From Leuctra nigra (taxonomy: Eukaryota; Arthropoda; Insecta; Plecoptera; Leuctridae), in contig OW203766.1 in the NCBI GenBank assembly GCA_934045905.1, positions 13,820,309 to 13,884,308 on the forward strand: a DNA stretch of 64,000 bases, written 5' to 3'. A model generated the notes under the pieces. It made no database searches. It was not told the origin of the DNA and was given only the letters and a program-made list of their open reading frames with translations. A program made the position numbers and the translations under genes. Below, piece by piece: positions 24,361-36,020 of the stretch (the first letter of the stretch is position 1; each line of letters opens with the position of its first letter).

Positions 24361-24716
24361 GGGGGAAGAGCGTAACCCCTACTTCGATAGAATTCGCTGT
24401 AACTTTGCATTCTTATAGACAATTTCATTCTACACCAGAATATGGCCCCCAAAACTAGCATCGTGAACTAGTTTTTGAGATAAACCCATATGTCTCCCAA
24501 TGTTAGCTTATGGCAGCCAAGAAAAATCGTGCTATTTTTACGCTATAATGAAGATCTAATTTTTTTGTGTCGATAGATTTCAACAAAAAACTTATTTTCT
24601 AGTAGACATATAGATATATTATCAGGAAAAAAATATAAAACGATACCATCCTGAACTATTTTAAAAGTTAGACAGCAAAAACTAAATCATTTTCCTATAC
24701 CTCCTGTGTTAAAAAT
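24361..24716. mobile_element. diverged single arm of fold-back element
   Basis: This matches one arm of the 25737-26496 palindrome: TTATGGCAG.CAAG.AAAATCGTG, AGTAGACATATAGATATATTATCAGGAAAAA and TTTTCCTATACCTCC appear in the same order. The mirror arm is absent here. Confidence 0.6.
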
Positions 24717-24956
24717 TTCCTCATCTTCTGAAGGCATCAAATTGAAAACTCAATATAAGTCATGGGTTGCAAATTACATGACATTTTATGAATCCTTCAT
24801 ACTTAAATATAGCTGTTGAAATATTGGAAAAGTTAATAAATATTGCTAATTTCAGTAAAAAATATTTTCGGGGTGTGGCATTCGATGTCCCCACCTTAAT
24901 TAGTAATGACCTGCTTTCCACCAGATTATTTCCCGTATAAGTGGTGAATGTGTCAG

Positions 24957-27900
24957 TTAGCAGACACCCTGCTCGCATATGAATGATGCGTTGTATTTGG
25001 GGGCAGAAGCCCAGTCCCCCAGACTCGCATCAGGACGATAAATCCACAGATAGTCACCCAGTGCAGCGCTAGAGGGGTGCCCCGGCTTCCACTTCACAAT
25101 ATAGCCGGTAGCTGACAGAGGCTCACCTGCAAATAAGCAACAGTTGCTTTCTGACAAACCTCTTAGGAAACAACAGTCTTCATGACAGTTGTCTGAATGA
25201 ACGCTCAGTGTAACGCGTTGATGAACGCAAAATCTCGAACCGAAATATGCGGAATTCATAACGCACAGGATGAATAATATGAACATCCATACACTCTGGT
25301 ACATTTTTTTTGTATATTGTTAAGGTTCGTCGACATCTAAGGTCATTTAGCACTTCACTACATTGTTAAACATTTTGATTTTCGACTAATCAGAAGATTT
25401 TTTTTTAACCAATTCGATGATTTGGCCAGTTTGGCTGAAATTTACAACCCTAAAACTATATAACGACGGTCTCAGAAACTGTGAAAAAATCTGTTTATAG
25501 GAAAAATGTGTGAGCTACAGGAGATTTTCATTTGTCAAACGATCGGAAAAATAATGTGACCTGCGGCGTCGGGCCAAACAAAACAAACAAACAAACGACT
25601 AAGTGACAAAAGTGTTCGCTTTGAATCATGCTTTGAATGTAGATCTACATTCAAATCATGATTCAAAGCATGCTTCTAAGCAAGGTCCCATGAGCCGCCG
25701 CAACTCAAGCTATAGTCACCGTCGACAAATTACTATTTAAGGTGGCTGGATCGATCGATATCATAGTCTCAGATCTTCATAATTTTGTGTGTACTTATTT
25801 ATAACCATGCCATACACAATCCCTGAAAAAATTAAACACTTCTCGTGTCTAGTTTCTGAGATAATTTGAGTTTTCTCCCTTATGTTATCTTATGGCAGTC
25901 AAGTAAAATCGTGTCATTTTTAAGCTAAAATGGAGTTCTAATCTTTTTGTAACGTTAGATTTTAACAAAAAACTTTTTTTCTGGTAGACATATGGACATA
26001 TTATCAGGAAAAAAATTGAAAACAATACCAACGTGGGCTATTTTAAAAGTTATTAACCAAATTCGAAATGATTTCCCTATACCTCCCATGTTAAGTGGCG
26101 CGATCACTCGATATGTCTTTTGAGAATGATCAAAACCTTAGCATGGGAGGTATAGGAAATCATTTCGAATTTAGTTAATAACTTTTAAAATAGCACACGT
26201 TGGTATTGTTTTCAATTTTTTTCCTGATAGTATGTCCATATGTCTACCAGAAAAAAAGTTTTTTGTTAAAATCTAACGATACAAAAAGATTAGAACTCCA
26301 TTTTAGCTTAAAAATGACACGATTTTACTTGACTGCCATAAGATAACATGAGGGAGAAAACTCAAATTATCTCAGAAACTAGACACGAGAAGTGTTTAAT
26401 TTTTTCAGGGAAATTGTGTATGGCATGGTTATCAATAAGTACACACAAAATTATGAAAATCTGAAACTATGATATCGATCGATCCAGCCACCTTAACAGA
26501 TTGGTAAATTTGTACCATTTATTTCTTCAGTCGGCAGTTTGTTCCCCTCTCTAGAAAATATTTTTCTCAGAATGTATAAATAAAACATAAGTGTAGGTAT
26601 TGAAAGCTTGCGTTCATTGAATCTATGATCAAAAAGTAACTATGATCTAACTCTACAGTGCAGTAGGTACATGCAAGTTTCCTAGAGTGTCGTCTGCCCT
26701 CGAAGTAAATATTGCAGATAATTATCCTAAGTATCGTCATAGCTTTTGTACAGTTAAATTTACGAAAAATGTGAAAAGTAAAAAAGTTTAATTAGGAAGT
26801 TTTTGGTCGGATATGCACCATCTTATAAATACAAAATTTGGGTTAAATTCAAACTCGTGGAAAAACTAAAATGCCTCTATTTCTCGTTTGAGCACAAATA
26901 TTGTCTTCATTTAAGACAATATTAATTTAAATGGATCGAAAGTTATAGCGATATTTACGAAATATTATCTCCAATGTTTACCTTCGAGTGCAGCCGACTA
27001 CGAGAAATACTCTTACCGAAGATGGTGAAGTACTGTCCATTAGTAGTCTCGGACTCCCTCAATCCTGTCCAAGCCAGACCGCTGTTGCTCGATCCTGTAA
27101 TCTTGGCAGCGGGGTTCTTGGCGAAGAGTTTGACCATGGCCGCAGCCTCTTCGTCGGAGTTGACGATGACCAAGTGTCCGCCCTCCTCCTCGCACTTGGC
27201 CTTGGCGTTCGGCCACGTCATGGCGGCGGTGTGGAACTTGTACGCGCCGAGGCCGGGGATGAGTTCGTAGCCGGCTGGAGGTGCTGGAGGTGGAGCTGGA
27301 GGTGCTGGAGGTGCTGGGGACAACGACAACATTTACTCCAGATCTATCACATGACATGGTCCTCGTTCAAGTCAAATACTCACTTATTATCGTGATTTTG
27401 ACGTCATAAGTAGATTTCTGTTCGCCGCAACTCGCGGTCCCGGGTTCGACCTCCACTGAGTGTGAATGGGAATGAGGATTCCGAGACTCGCCGCGTCCCA
27501 AGGTCACCTGAACAAAGACTTGGCATGAAGATGGAGAGATTATAATGTCGTTGAAACATTGTGTTCATCCAACTTTCAGGGCTAACAACATCACAACAAA
27601 AACTTGAAGCGTCTCAATGGAGACCATAATTCCCTATTAACACACAAACACAATGAACTTATTAACATGAAAAATTGCAACACTACTCAGTATTGCGAAG
27701 TCAAATTTCTTGTTTGGTTTTCAAAGTTTATTCAATAAACGTTTCGTTCAAAAATACTTGGCATGAGTGGTTCGACCGCACCATACCAACTGAATAGAAG
27801 AAGAATGTCTAAGGCAAAAGAATCTGCATGGTAAAAGAAATTACAGCATAATTTTGAAATGCACCAACGAAATAACCATGAAAGCCTGGTGAGATTACCG

Positions 27901-28183
27901 CCTCATTTGTTTTGCCAAAATCTGTACATCATTTCAACTTCACATAATTTTTCGTGAGCACCCTTGGAATTACTAAATACTATCTGATTCTAATCTGTGC
28001 TGATCTTACCTCCGTGGTCCAGAAGCCCGACTGGTTGCGGGAGCTATCCACTATCACCCTGGAATAAGCCAACACTGTGACATTCCGTGACTTCTGAGCA
28101 CCACTCTGCAACTCCGACCCAGTCTTGGATCGAACCAGAGCTACACAGAATAGTGATAACACTAGACACTTGCAGATGAACAT
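24957..28183 (-). CDS. secreted C-type lectin (hemolymph LPS-binding-protein-like)
   Basis: Four exons join in phase: 28010-28183 (58 codons, phase 0), 27384-27507 (41 codons + 1), 27017-27313 and 24957-25126 (stop TAA). All use GT-AG sites (donors GTAAGA, GTGAGT, GTAAGA; acceptors ending TTGTTCAG, GTCCCCAG, TATTTGCAG). The product is 254 residues. An N-terminal signal peptide (MFICKCLVLSLFCVALVRS) is followed by a Ser-rich region with two N-glycosylation sequons (NVT, NQS), a Pro-Ala linker (~100-114) and a C-type lectin fold of ~140 residues. That domain has the conserved first Cys (AKCEEEGGHL), the hydrophobic core AWTGL, the FTIFGEPL strand and the last Cys (ASFICEQ). The usual inner Cys pair and an EPN or QPD sugar-binding triplet are absent. 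The likely role is a secreted hemolymph recognition protein. Intron 3 hosts a fold-back element and an X fragment. Confidence 0.88.
25200..25605 (+). mobile_element. family X, diverged copy X6 in lectin intron
   Basis: Begins ACGCTCAGTGTAACGCGTTG and ends in a CAAACAAACAAAC tract. The first bases and the GCTCGCTC terminus are missing. It is antisense to the lectin. Confidence 0.55.
25737..26496. mobile_element. 760-bp fold-back element with TTAA flanks
   Basis: Two ~357-bp arms form an inverted repeat around a ~40-bp centre (~26096-26133). The outer ends are TTAAGGTGGCTGGATCGATC and GATCGATCCAGCCACCTTAA, so TTAA flanks GGTGGCTGG termini. This is consistent with a piggyBac-type TTAA target, though the ends do not start with the usual CCC. 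It is non-coding and lies in lectin intron 3. Confidence 0.75.
26497..27016. other. lectin intron 3, remainder
   Basis: AT-rich intron sequence upstream of the exon 3 donor. Nothing recognised. Confidence 0.5.
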
Positions 28184-28220
28184 GTTGATGAGATTGTGAA
28201 TTATGAAAACACAACTTGTA

Positions 28221-28230
28221 TTTATATATA
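28221..28230 (-). promoter_or_regulatory. TATA box of lectin gene
   Basis: TATATATAAA on the minus strand lies 38-47 nt upstream of the lectin ATG at 28183. This would place transcription start near 28195-28200 and leave a very short 5' UTR. The position fits the signal-peptide start better than the upstream in-frame ATG at 28237, which overlaps the TATA region. Confidence 0.55.
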
Positions 28231-28764
28231 TGAACATGATGGTGAGGGGAGGAGAGGAATCAGCCTGTGCTGAATGTACTGTGGTTTTATTACAGTGGAA
28301 GATTTTCAGCTGTAAGTAAACAGGATGAACTCACAGGTGCTTGGATATTGTTTTCCTTCAGGACATCTGTTGAACATAACAGGATAGTTTGTGGTGGTAA
28401 GTTACCGCAATTGTACCTAAAAATATGATTTTTTTTACGTAAATGAGAAACATCTGTTCGGTAAAGCAAATGGAATATTTTATTTATGATCAATCAAGCA
28501 AAATCTGCTTATTTCATCGGTGCTTATAAAAACAACAAGAACACGAACCCAATTTCATCAAATACTTAGATATATGATTAAGTTGACATTCTTCTTCTTC
28601 TTTCGTGGCATTACAGGGCTTGGAGCCCTGTTGCCGCCTCCACAATCTTCCTCCACTTCATGACACTAAGATGATTTTATAATCATTATAATCAAATCAT
28701 TCTAATCTAATTAGATTAGAGGTAGATTTGAGGTACAAATACAGAATGGAATCTTAATCAAATA

Positions 28765-29040
28765 CCTTTTTTGTCTTGGGCTTAACGTCGCACTGTTCTG
28801 CAGCGAGGCTAATGGCTACGGATGAATGATTATGATGATGATTGGGAGATGATGTGAAGAGTAGGTAAGGATGGAAGGTGGGAAGGTGGCGGTCGTGGCC
28901 TATTAGTAGGGTACCTTCCCAGCATTTGCCTGTCGACTGAGGGAATACCACGAAAAAAACCCAGTCAGGAAGGACGGCCGCGGGAATCGACCCCGGGCCT
29001 CCGGAATACAAGTTCAGAGCGTTAACCACTCAGCCATACC
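28765..29040 (-). repeat. tRNA-derived SINE (best copy)
   Basis: On the minus strand the head GGTATGGCTGAGTGGTTAAC has a good A box, and GGGGTCGATTCC is a B box ~40 nt later. The body includes CGTGGTATTCCCTCAG, CTACTAATAGGCCACGACC and CATCATCATAATCATTC, and ends near GACGTTAAGCCCAAGACAAAA. The tRNA-like half resembles a Ser/Leu-type tRNA. This is a retroposon, not a functional tRNA gene. Confidence 0.8.
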
Positions 29041-29116
29041 TGTTCCGTAAAAAATAAATCTAAATTACGTTCTAGTTTTCATAGTTTTAACATTTGTTTG
29101 CATAGTTGCCATGGGT

Positions 29117-29400
29117 TTACATCAAGGATCGAAACATGGGATATTTAGAACCTCCTTGGTTTCCATACACTCGGCTATTGGATGCAATTCCAGAACCAAA
29201 AGTTTGTGTGAATTGTGGTCTTGTCTTTATCATGCAGTATGTGAAATGAGGTTCTACTATAGTTTTATATACAAGTTTTCTCGACCGCACTGTCAGACAT
29301 TTCCCAACCCTGGACAAATACCCTAGTTTTTTGATCATTTTTTTTACATACATAGTCAAAAAAGCTTATTCTGAAAAACTGTGTACCTAGACCTATACTG
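29117..29400 (-). pseudogene. non-LTR retrotransposon reverse-transcriptase fragment
   Basis: The minus-strand peptide KKLGYLSRVGKCLTVRSRK followed by LVYKTIVEPHFTYC matches the C-terminal thumb region of Jockey/CR1-type reverse transcriptases (pattern K.LG.L.R..K.L...R...Y..I..PH..YC). The frame breaks on the 5' side near 29350, and the match decays after the YC motif, so this is a dead fragment of ~250 bp. Confidence 0.6.
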
Positions 29401-29739
29401 CATATTTTTGAACGAAAAATAATTAAGAGCGTTACTACGGAACTCTTGGCACATTCAGCGTTTTTGCTTTTCTTTTTTTCTTGCTCTATTTTATAAGCAA
29501 TGTCAAACAATTCAGTTCAAACAATTCAATTGAAGCAGGTATAGTTTTTTTAGGAAAAAATCCTCTGATTTGTTGAAATATGAAAATGAACCGTTTCTTT
29601 GATGAAATTCAAATTTTGAAACGTCATTGGAACCAACATTTTAGAGACAAATCGGTCAAGAAATTAAATAACGTTGTAAATTTATTCACGCTCTTTGATA
29701 CCTATTGAAAACATTAGGTCCACTTTTAATAAATTTGTA

Positions 29740-29968
29740 TTTGATTTAGCCCCAGTTTAGATTAGGTTCATAGATTAGCATTAGATTAGTATAATTTAGT
29801 TTGTGGTGATTATTTAAATTTTTCCTGTTTTAATTTTTAACTTATTGTATCAATTGCTTTTCTCTGTTAGTTTTTCATAATTTGTTGTTATTTTATATGT
29901 TATGTCCACTTGTGGAGTTTTACTCTGTTGGATATATTGTACAAATAAATAAATAAATAAATAAATAA
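29740..29968 (+). repeat. possible LINE 3' end with (AAAT)n tail
   Basis: T-rich sequence ends in TACAAATAAATAAATAAATA (29940-29968), the kind of tail found on RTE or Jockey-type LINE copies. No coding part is attached, so assignment is tentative. Confidence 0.35.
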
Positions 29969-30019
29969 ATATATTGATTAGGCTGTCTTCACAAATTCAC
30001 ATTCAATAGGTGGTTTCTT

Positions 30020-30776
30020 CATAGGCGTGCGCAGGAGAAATCATTAGGGGGGGCCAAAATGGGCGCCGGCAGGATAAATGACAGGGGGTAAAGTACAAGG
30101 GGAAAAATTGGCACGGGTTAAGAGGGGTGTGGGGGGCGTGCCCCCCACCTTGCCCCGCAGGGCATTTTTTGGTTTTTTGACACTTTGAAATCAATTTTGA
30201 GACGTTCTGAGGAGCATTTTCTTTATTTTGTTTTTTAATTTTACACACCTTTTCACTGCAATAAGGTGAGGGGGGCATGCCCCAAAACCTGGCCTGGCTG
30301 AGCGCCTTTAATATTTTCGGCACTTCAAAATGAATTTGAGACGTTTTAAGGTGCATTTTGTTCCCAAAACTTTTTTTTTCACGACAAAAAAATATAAATT
30401 GATTTGAAAGGGTGTTCGGTGGCGAAGCCCCCGAGAAAATATTCTCTGAAGGTCATACATATTAGAGCAATTTTTAGTCATATTAAAAAGAAATTTTTAG
30501 GGGAAAAACCTAGAAATTCATGAAAAATCGTGTTTTTGGAAGGTACTTTGTAGACATTTTTTTTTCTAAAATTTTGTGTTTTTGATCAACCTAGTACTTA
30601 AGTCCAGTGATTTGAGCAACTCCAGTCTGCCCTGCAGGGAGATTTTTTTGATTGAACCCATTTAAAACAAAATTTTGACACTATGAGGACCACATTTTAT
30701 TATTTTTTAGTTGAGGCTGACCCATTAGGGGGGGCAAAGGCCCCCCGGCCCCCCCTCCCCCGTGCTCACGCCTATG
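30020..30776. mobile_element. hAT-like MITE (757 bp)
   Basis: Inverted ends CATAGGCGTG and CACGCCTATG are flanked by similar 8-mers (GGTTTCTT and GGCTTATT), a decayed 8-bp target duplication. The interior has G/C-rich subterminal stretches and the motif TTGCCCCGCAGGGC at ~30150, which recurs in the 41314 and 52313 elements. Non-coding. Confidence 0.65.
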
Positions 30777-30780
30777 GGCT

Positions 30781-30822
30781 TATTATCAACGCCTTACACA
30801 AATAGCATTTTCCTAGTAATAT
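30781..30822 (-). mobile_element. fragment of family X 5' end
   Basis: Read on the minus strand it starts TATTACTAGGAAAATGCT and continues GTAAGGCGTTGATAA, a decayed family X start. It is squeezed between the hAT MITE and Y3. Confidence 0.4.
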
Positions 30823-30828
30823 AATAAT

Positions 30829-33181
30829 CCCAGAAAAAACACTCCGTGTAAAAATACCAGCCAAGTCTCTTTAACTATAAAAAAAAAATAGAAGAAATCT
30901 AAAAATTCAGCACTGAAAAGGAGTGATATCAAAAAAGGAGCCAAGTCAACGAATTTTCAAAATTTTAATCGTACCATTGAAATAAAAATATCAACCCCCG
31001 AGAAATACTTAAAAAAAGGACTTGGCGCATCGTTTTTTTAAAGACACTTTTCTATCCTAAAAGTATAGGAAGAACTCTACAAGTATATTTTCCTGAGTAT
31101 ATCACATTCATTATCGACGAATCATACTACGTTTTAATATAACTAGTACTCTTACCTACTGGCAGTTTTGGTATTTTGTCAATATTCAGAGGAAATAAAC
31201 GGATAAACGAATAACGAATAAACGGAAGCGGCCTAGTCTATTCGTTATTGCCACTATTTCTAGGGTCATATTAATCAATCATACTTCTCAATATCGTGAC
31301 TGAGGGAAATAGCGAAAGCGCTCATTACAAGAAGGCCGTCAATGAGATTTGTATAAGTGACTAGTGCACTGAGCCATGCTGCTCAAATAATTACTGACTA
31401 GATTTTTATCTAAAGTAATACGTTATGTAATTTATGAATTTTTTGGGTATAAAATGTTAATTAATAGCAATTAATTACACGGCGAGAAGGTTCAAAGTAT
31501 AATGCTGTAGTAGGTATGTTGATGTACCCACAAAACTATAGGTACCTACCAATCACAAACACAACTGTTCTGTATTTATTGCTTGTAAGACAATGCTATG
31601 TTTCTTTGCGTACTTATATTTAAATTTTAAATATTTTACAGAATGTTCAATATTTAATTTGAAAGTTTTGTCCCAATTTTTCTAGGCATTTCTGAACTAC
31701 GTAGTATGTGAGTGGCATAAGCTTAAGAATAGAAAAATGTCTTTAAAAAAACGATGCGCCAAGTCCTTTTTTTAAGTATTTCTCGGGGGTTGATATTTTT
31801 ATTTCAATGGTACGATTAAAATTTTGAAAATTCGTTGACTTGGCTCCTTTTTTGATATCACTCCTTTTCAGTGCTGAATTTTTAGATTTCTTCTATTTTT
31901 TTTTATAGTTAAAGAGACTTGGCTGGTATTTTTACACGGAGTGTTTTTTCTGGGATATCACTTCTTTTGTTAGTTTATTCATACAGCTTGTAGCACATGT
32001 CCGAGCAGGGACTAATTTCTTTAAAAAAATACGCCTCAACCGATTTGGTTACTATGAAAAGTTGCGTTTGGTATAAGATGAAAATGATTATCCAAGAAGA
32101 ATAGCTTAAGTTTCGTTATAATCGATCCAGCCGTTTTCGATACATGACGTCACTTCCGGTTTTGAAATAGCGGCCGAATTCCGGTATAGGTAATAAGAAA
32201 ACAATCTAGTTTTATCTAGTTGATACCTTCATGAACGACCATCTGAATTCCTAATCCCTATATTTCCGTAAAATCGGTCATGCCGTTTGTAATATATGAC
32301 GTCACTTCCGGTTTCATTTAGTGGTTCCTGCCGCCATTTCCGGTACCATTAATTTATTTATTCATTTTTCACAATTGATTTTTCAAATAAATAGCAGAAT
32401 GAATACGCAGGAGCTAGTTCAGTTGCAATCGTTACAGGCGTTTTAGATATATGACGTCACTTCCGGTTTCAGGAATGGCGGCCGAGAACACTGCTACCTT
32501 GAATATATAAATTGTATTGTCTATGTTACAATGTAAGTTAATTATGTACGTATTTTAAGTATAATTTGTTGAAATAAGTTAAATATTGCGTATTTATGAC
32601 GTCACTTCCGGTTTAGAAAATAAGAAAATAATATTTTTTTTATTGATACTTCATATAGATGACCATCTAAATCGAATGGCGCTAATTTCGTTCTAATCGG
32701 TCCAGACGTTTTTGAGTTATGACGTCACTTCCGGTTTAAAAATGGCGGCACAAAAAATCACAAGAGGCAAGGTATCATCAGACGCCAAAAGTGCATATGT
32801 GGTAAAAGTTTCAGGTCGATCGGTTTAGCCGTTTAGGCTGTGGCGCTGTCAACAGGGTTTCCTGATATCATCAGAATCATCATCTTCAGAATCAGAAAGT
32901 GGTGTAATTTCACTGTTTTCTCGGTCCTCTAGCGCGCAAATGGCATAACCTATTGTTCCCAAATTTGGTATATGTAGTGGGGTGGGCCATAGCTCGAAAT
33001 TAAGACATTTCACAACAATGTGAGATTTTCCAATTTTAAGATCCAGTAGGCCGAAAATGCCATGTTGTTGCTTACAGTAAAAGTGTTTGGTCTGCTCCTC
33101 AGTTTATTAGGCATTTACGGTATGTTGAGTGACTGTGAGTGTATAGTACGACTTGGCTGGGTGGAGCGACCGCTCCACTAG
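30829..33181 (+). mobile_element. family Y, copy 3
   Basis: The head inverted repeat spans 30829-31954 with ~210-bp arms and an unusually long ~700-bp centre (31040-31743). The tail carries five CRE/ETS blocks (near 32145, 32297, 32453, 32597 and 32721). It ends with the hairpin GTGGAGCG/CGCTCCAC and CTAG at 33178-33181. Confidence 0.8.
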
Positions 33182-33599
33182 ATAGACCGCAGTTTCCGAG
33201 CACCCAGTTCCTGTAGCTCATCATCCGAGTTTGAAATCCATCTCCGAGCGAAGCAATGGCCGATCACTTGAGCTTTGCAACTCCATTCACTGGCAGATCT
33301 CGCAATAGCGAGCTTTTGTTGCCATTCACGAGGGAGAAAAATTAACCGGGTAGAAAAACAGATTGGCCACTCGACTCTGTTGCCTGCTGCTTGATTGTAT
33401 TATAACTTGATAACATTACGTCGTTGGTTGTTAGGAAACATCCAGAGGAGGCTTGAGAGCTCGTTCAAAGTTTCACCAGCAAGGAATACTAGGAGAGGAA
33501 ATGGGGAATGGGGGAAAAGCGATGGATGGAAACAGTAAACGCGATTTTATTCGCAGAGTTGGTTGTTCAAGATCAGTTATTTGTGAGTTGCAAATTAAA
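33182..33599. other. no supported gene
   Basis: Unique-looking sequence of moderate GC between Y3 and Y4. No motif or long open frame recognised. Confidence 0.4.
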
Positions 33600-34931
33600 C
33601 CATAAAAAACACTCCGTGTAAAAATACCCGCCAAGTCTCTTCAACTATAAAAAAATAGAAGAAATCTAAAAATTCAACACTGAAAAGAAGTGATATCAAA
33701 AAATGAGCCAAGTCAAAACTTAATTTTAAAAACCAAAATATACTTGGCGCATCGTGTATATAAATAGTATAGAAGCATATGCCAAAAATTAAATGTACCT
33801 AAATATATATAATATACCTATAATGCCCTTAAAAACGATGCGCCAAGTATATTTTGGTTTTTAAAATCAAGTTTTGACTTGGCTCATTTTTTGATATCAC
33901 TTCTTTTCAGTGTTGAATTTTTAGATTTCTTCTATTTTTTTATAGTTGAAGAGACTTGGCGGGTATTTTTACACGGAGTGTTTTTTATGGGAATATCACT
34001 TATTTTTTTAGTTCATTTACACAACTTGTAACACACATCGGAGCAACAATGACCAATTACTTTTAAAAAATACGCCATTTCCGAATTGGTTAATACGAAA
34101 AATTGTGTTTGGTGCTCAATATACCTAAGCTTAAAGTGATATTCCATGAAGAATTGCGCAAGCTTCGTTACAATCAGTCCAGCCGTTTTCGAGATATGGT
34201 ATCACTTCCGGTTTTCAAAATGGCGACTAAAATTACTGCCACATAGAATTTATTTCTATAAATGTTATGTATCATTATAAGCCTTCTGAATATGTAGTTA
34301 TTGTAGTAAGAGGTCATTTAAATCTAGTTCTTCATTTTCATGACGTCATTTCCGGTTTCGGTAATAGTACATCTCGCCTTTAACTATTGATATTCCATAT
34401 AGATGACCGTCTGAATCATTTGGCGCTGGTTTAATTCCTAACGGTCTAGCTGTTTTCGAGATAAGACGTCACTTCCGGTTTCAAAATGGCGGCTTCCTGT
34501 TGGTTTTATAAAAAGGCACCTCAGACGCCAAAAGTGCACATGTGGTGAAAATTTCAGATCGATCGGCTCAGCCGTTTAGGCTGTGGCGGTGATTGCGGTG
34601 TTTCCTGATATCATCATCATCATCATCAGATCAAGATAGGTTTTAAAAGGGGTGTAATTTCACGTTTTTCACGGCCCTCTAGCTCGCAAACGGCATAACA
34701 TATTGTTCCCTAATTTGGTATATGTAGTGGGGTGGGCCATAGCTCGAAATTAAGATATATCGCAACAATGTGAGATTTTCTAATTTTAAGATCCAGTAGG
34801 CCGAAAATGCCGTGTTGTTGCTTACAGTAAAAGTGGTTGGTCTGCTCCTCAGTTTATTATGCATATACGGTATGTTGAGTGAGTGTGAGTGTACGGTACG
34901 ACTTGGCTGGGTGGAGCGACCGCTCCACTAG
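33600..34931 (+). mobile_element. family Y, copy 4 (compact)
   Basis: The head inverted repeat at 33600-33990 has arms of ~165 bp. The tail has blocks near 34200, 34341 and 34466, followed by GACTTGGCTGG, the 3' hairpin and CTAG at 34928-34931. The arms of this copy agree closely, suggesting it is among the younger copies. Confidence 0.8.
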
Positions 34932-35086
34932 ATTAAATTAATATGAGAAATACTAAGGAATTAAAAACAACTAATTGAGTCATTATTCTCAATTCGTTTG
35001 TTTCTATTTTAAATGGCATTAGGAGATTTGTTGGTATTATTTTTCTTGTGCACCCCAACGTTTACTCTTGCCATAATGCATCTGTG

Positions 35087-35306
35087 CCTCAGAGGTAGAA
35101 GGCCCGATGTCCACCTTCTCGATTTTGCGTTGCACATTTTGGAATCAATTCCAGTTTGACTCAAGTCAAAACTTACATGTCTAGTTATATTGAAGTATTC
35201 TCTTAAGAATTACTGATGTCACTATTAAAAAGAAGATTGTATGAAGTTATTACTGGTTTTTCAGCTCACCTCCAGAATCATTGAAATTGCCAAGTCTACC
35301 TCCAGG
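35087..35306. mobile_element. MITE family Z, copy 3
   Basis: Ends CCTCAGAGGTAGAAGGCC and GTCTACCTCCAGG. The interior has TCTCGATTTTGCGTTGC and CTCACCTCCAGAATCATTGA as in Z1. Non-coding. Confidence 0.65.
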
Positions 35307-35427
35307 TAAAAATTTCCTAAATATAAATTTACGTAGGTAGCAGGTTTTTGAGGTTGATCTGGCCTGCAAAAATATTTTTTCCTCAGTACCTTAAGTGACC
35401 AGCAACCGACATGTGGATTGGAAAAGG

Positions 35428-35735
35428 GTAACGAGCGTCACCACGATAAAAAAAAATCTTTAATATACGATAAAAAAAAAATATCTTTCGATTGGTTGTT
35501 CCGATCAATTCGAAATTTTGACAAGTCATTACGACCAACATTGTACCCAATCTTTCAAATTTTCTGCCAAATCCTCCCATTGGTTAAAATTTAAAAAAAA
35601 TATTTTATGTGCTTTTTGAAATTTATAGAAGAAACGTTTGTCCTATCAACTTATAACTTTGCATGGTCATTGGGACCAACATTATCTGCATTTTTGACAA
35701 TTTCAGACTAATCTGTGTTTAAATTCAAAAAATAT
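35428..35735 (-). mobile_element. family X, reversed truncated copy X8
   Basis: On the minus strand it reads towards GGTGACGCTCGTTACCC, a worn version of the family X 3' end. ACCAACATTGTAC, TTTCGATTGGTTG and ATCCTCCCATTGG are in the expected (reversed) order. The 5' half is missing. Confidence 0.55.
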
Positions 35736-35792
35736 TCACACTCATCATTATCTACATAGACTAGTTACAGAACACTAACTGTGTGATCTGTA

Positions 35793-36020
35793 CCTCAGAG
35801 GTAGAAGGCCCGATGTCCATTTCAATGATTCTTCAGTTGAGCTCAAAAGCCAATAATCTGCCTTCATCCAGTCATATTTGTTACCAATTGGTTACACTGT
35901 TATTTTTTATCAGAATACTTCATAATAACTTTGTTGACTTCAGTCAAATTATATGAGAGCTCGATTAAATGATTCCAAAAGAATGCTACACAAAATCGAG
36001 AAAAGGACATCGGGCCTACG
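35793..36020. mobile_element. MITE family Z, copy 4
   Basis: Starts CCTCAGAGGTAGAAGGCCCG and ends AAAATCGAGAAAAGGACATC followed by GGGCCTACG, whose outermost bases have decayed. It shares TTTCAATGATTCTTCAG and the TTGAGCTC phrase with the other Z copies. Confidence 0.65.

Noticed and set aside
26988..27395. Plus-strand frames opposite the lectin exon 3
   Set aside because: They lie antisense to a well-supported lectin exon with matching splice phases.
28181..28237. Upstream in-frame ATG at 28237 as lectin start
   Set aside because: It overlaps the TATA region, and the ATG at 28183 gives a standard signal peptide.
28980..29040. Possible functional tRNA gene on the minus strand
   Set aside because: The A and B boxes are good, but the sequence runs into a SINE body seen in other copies and no complete cloverleaf is present.
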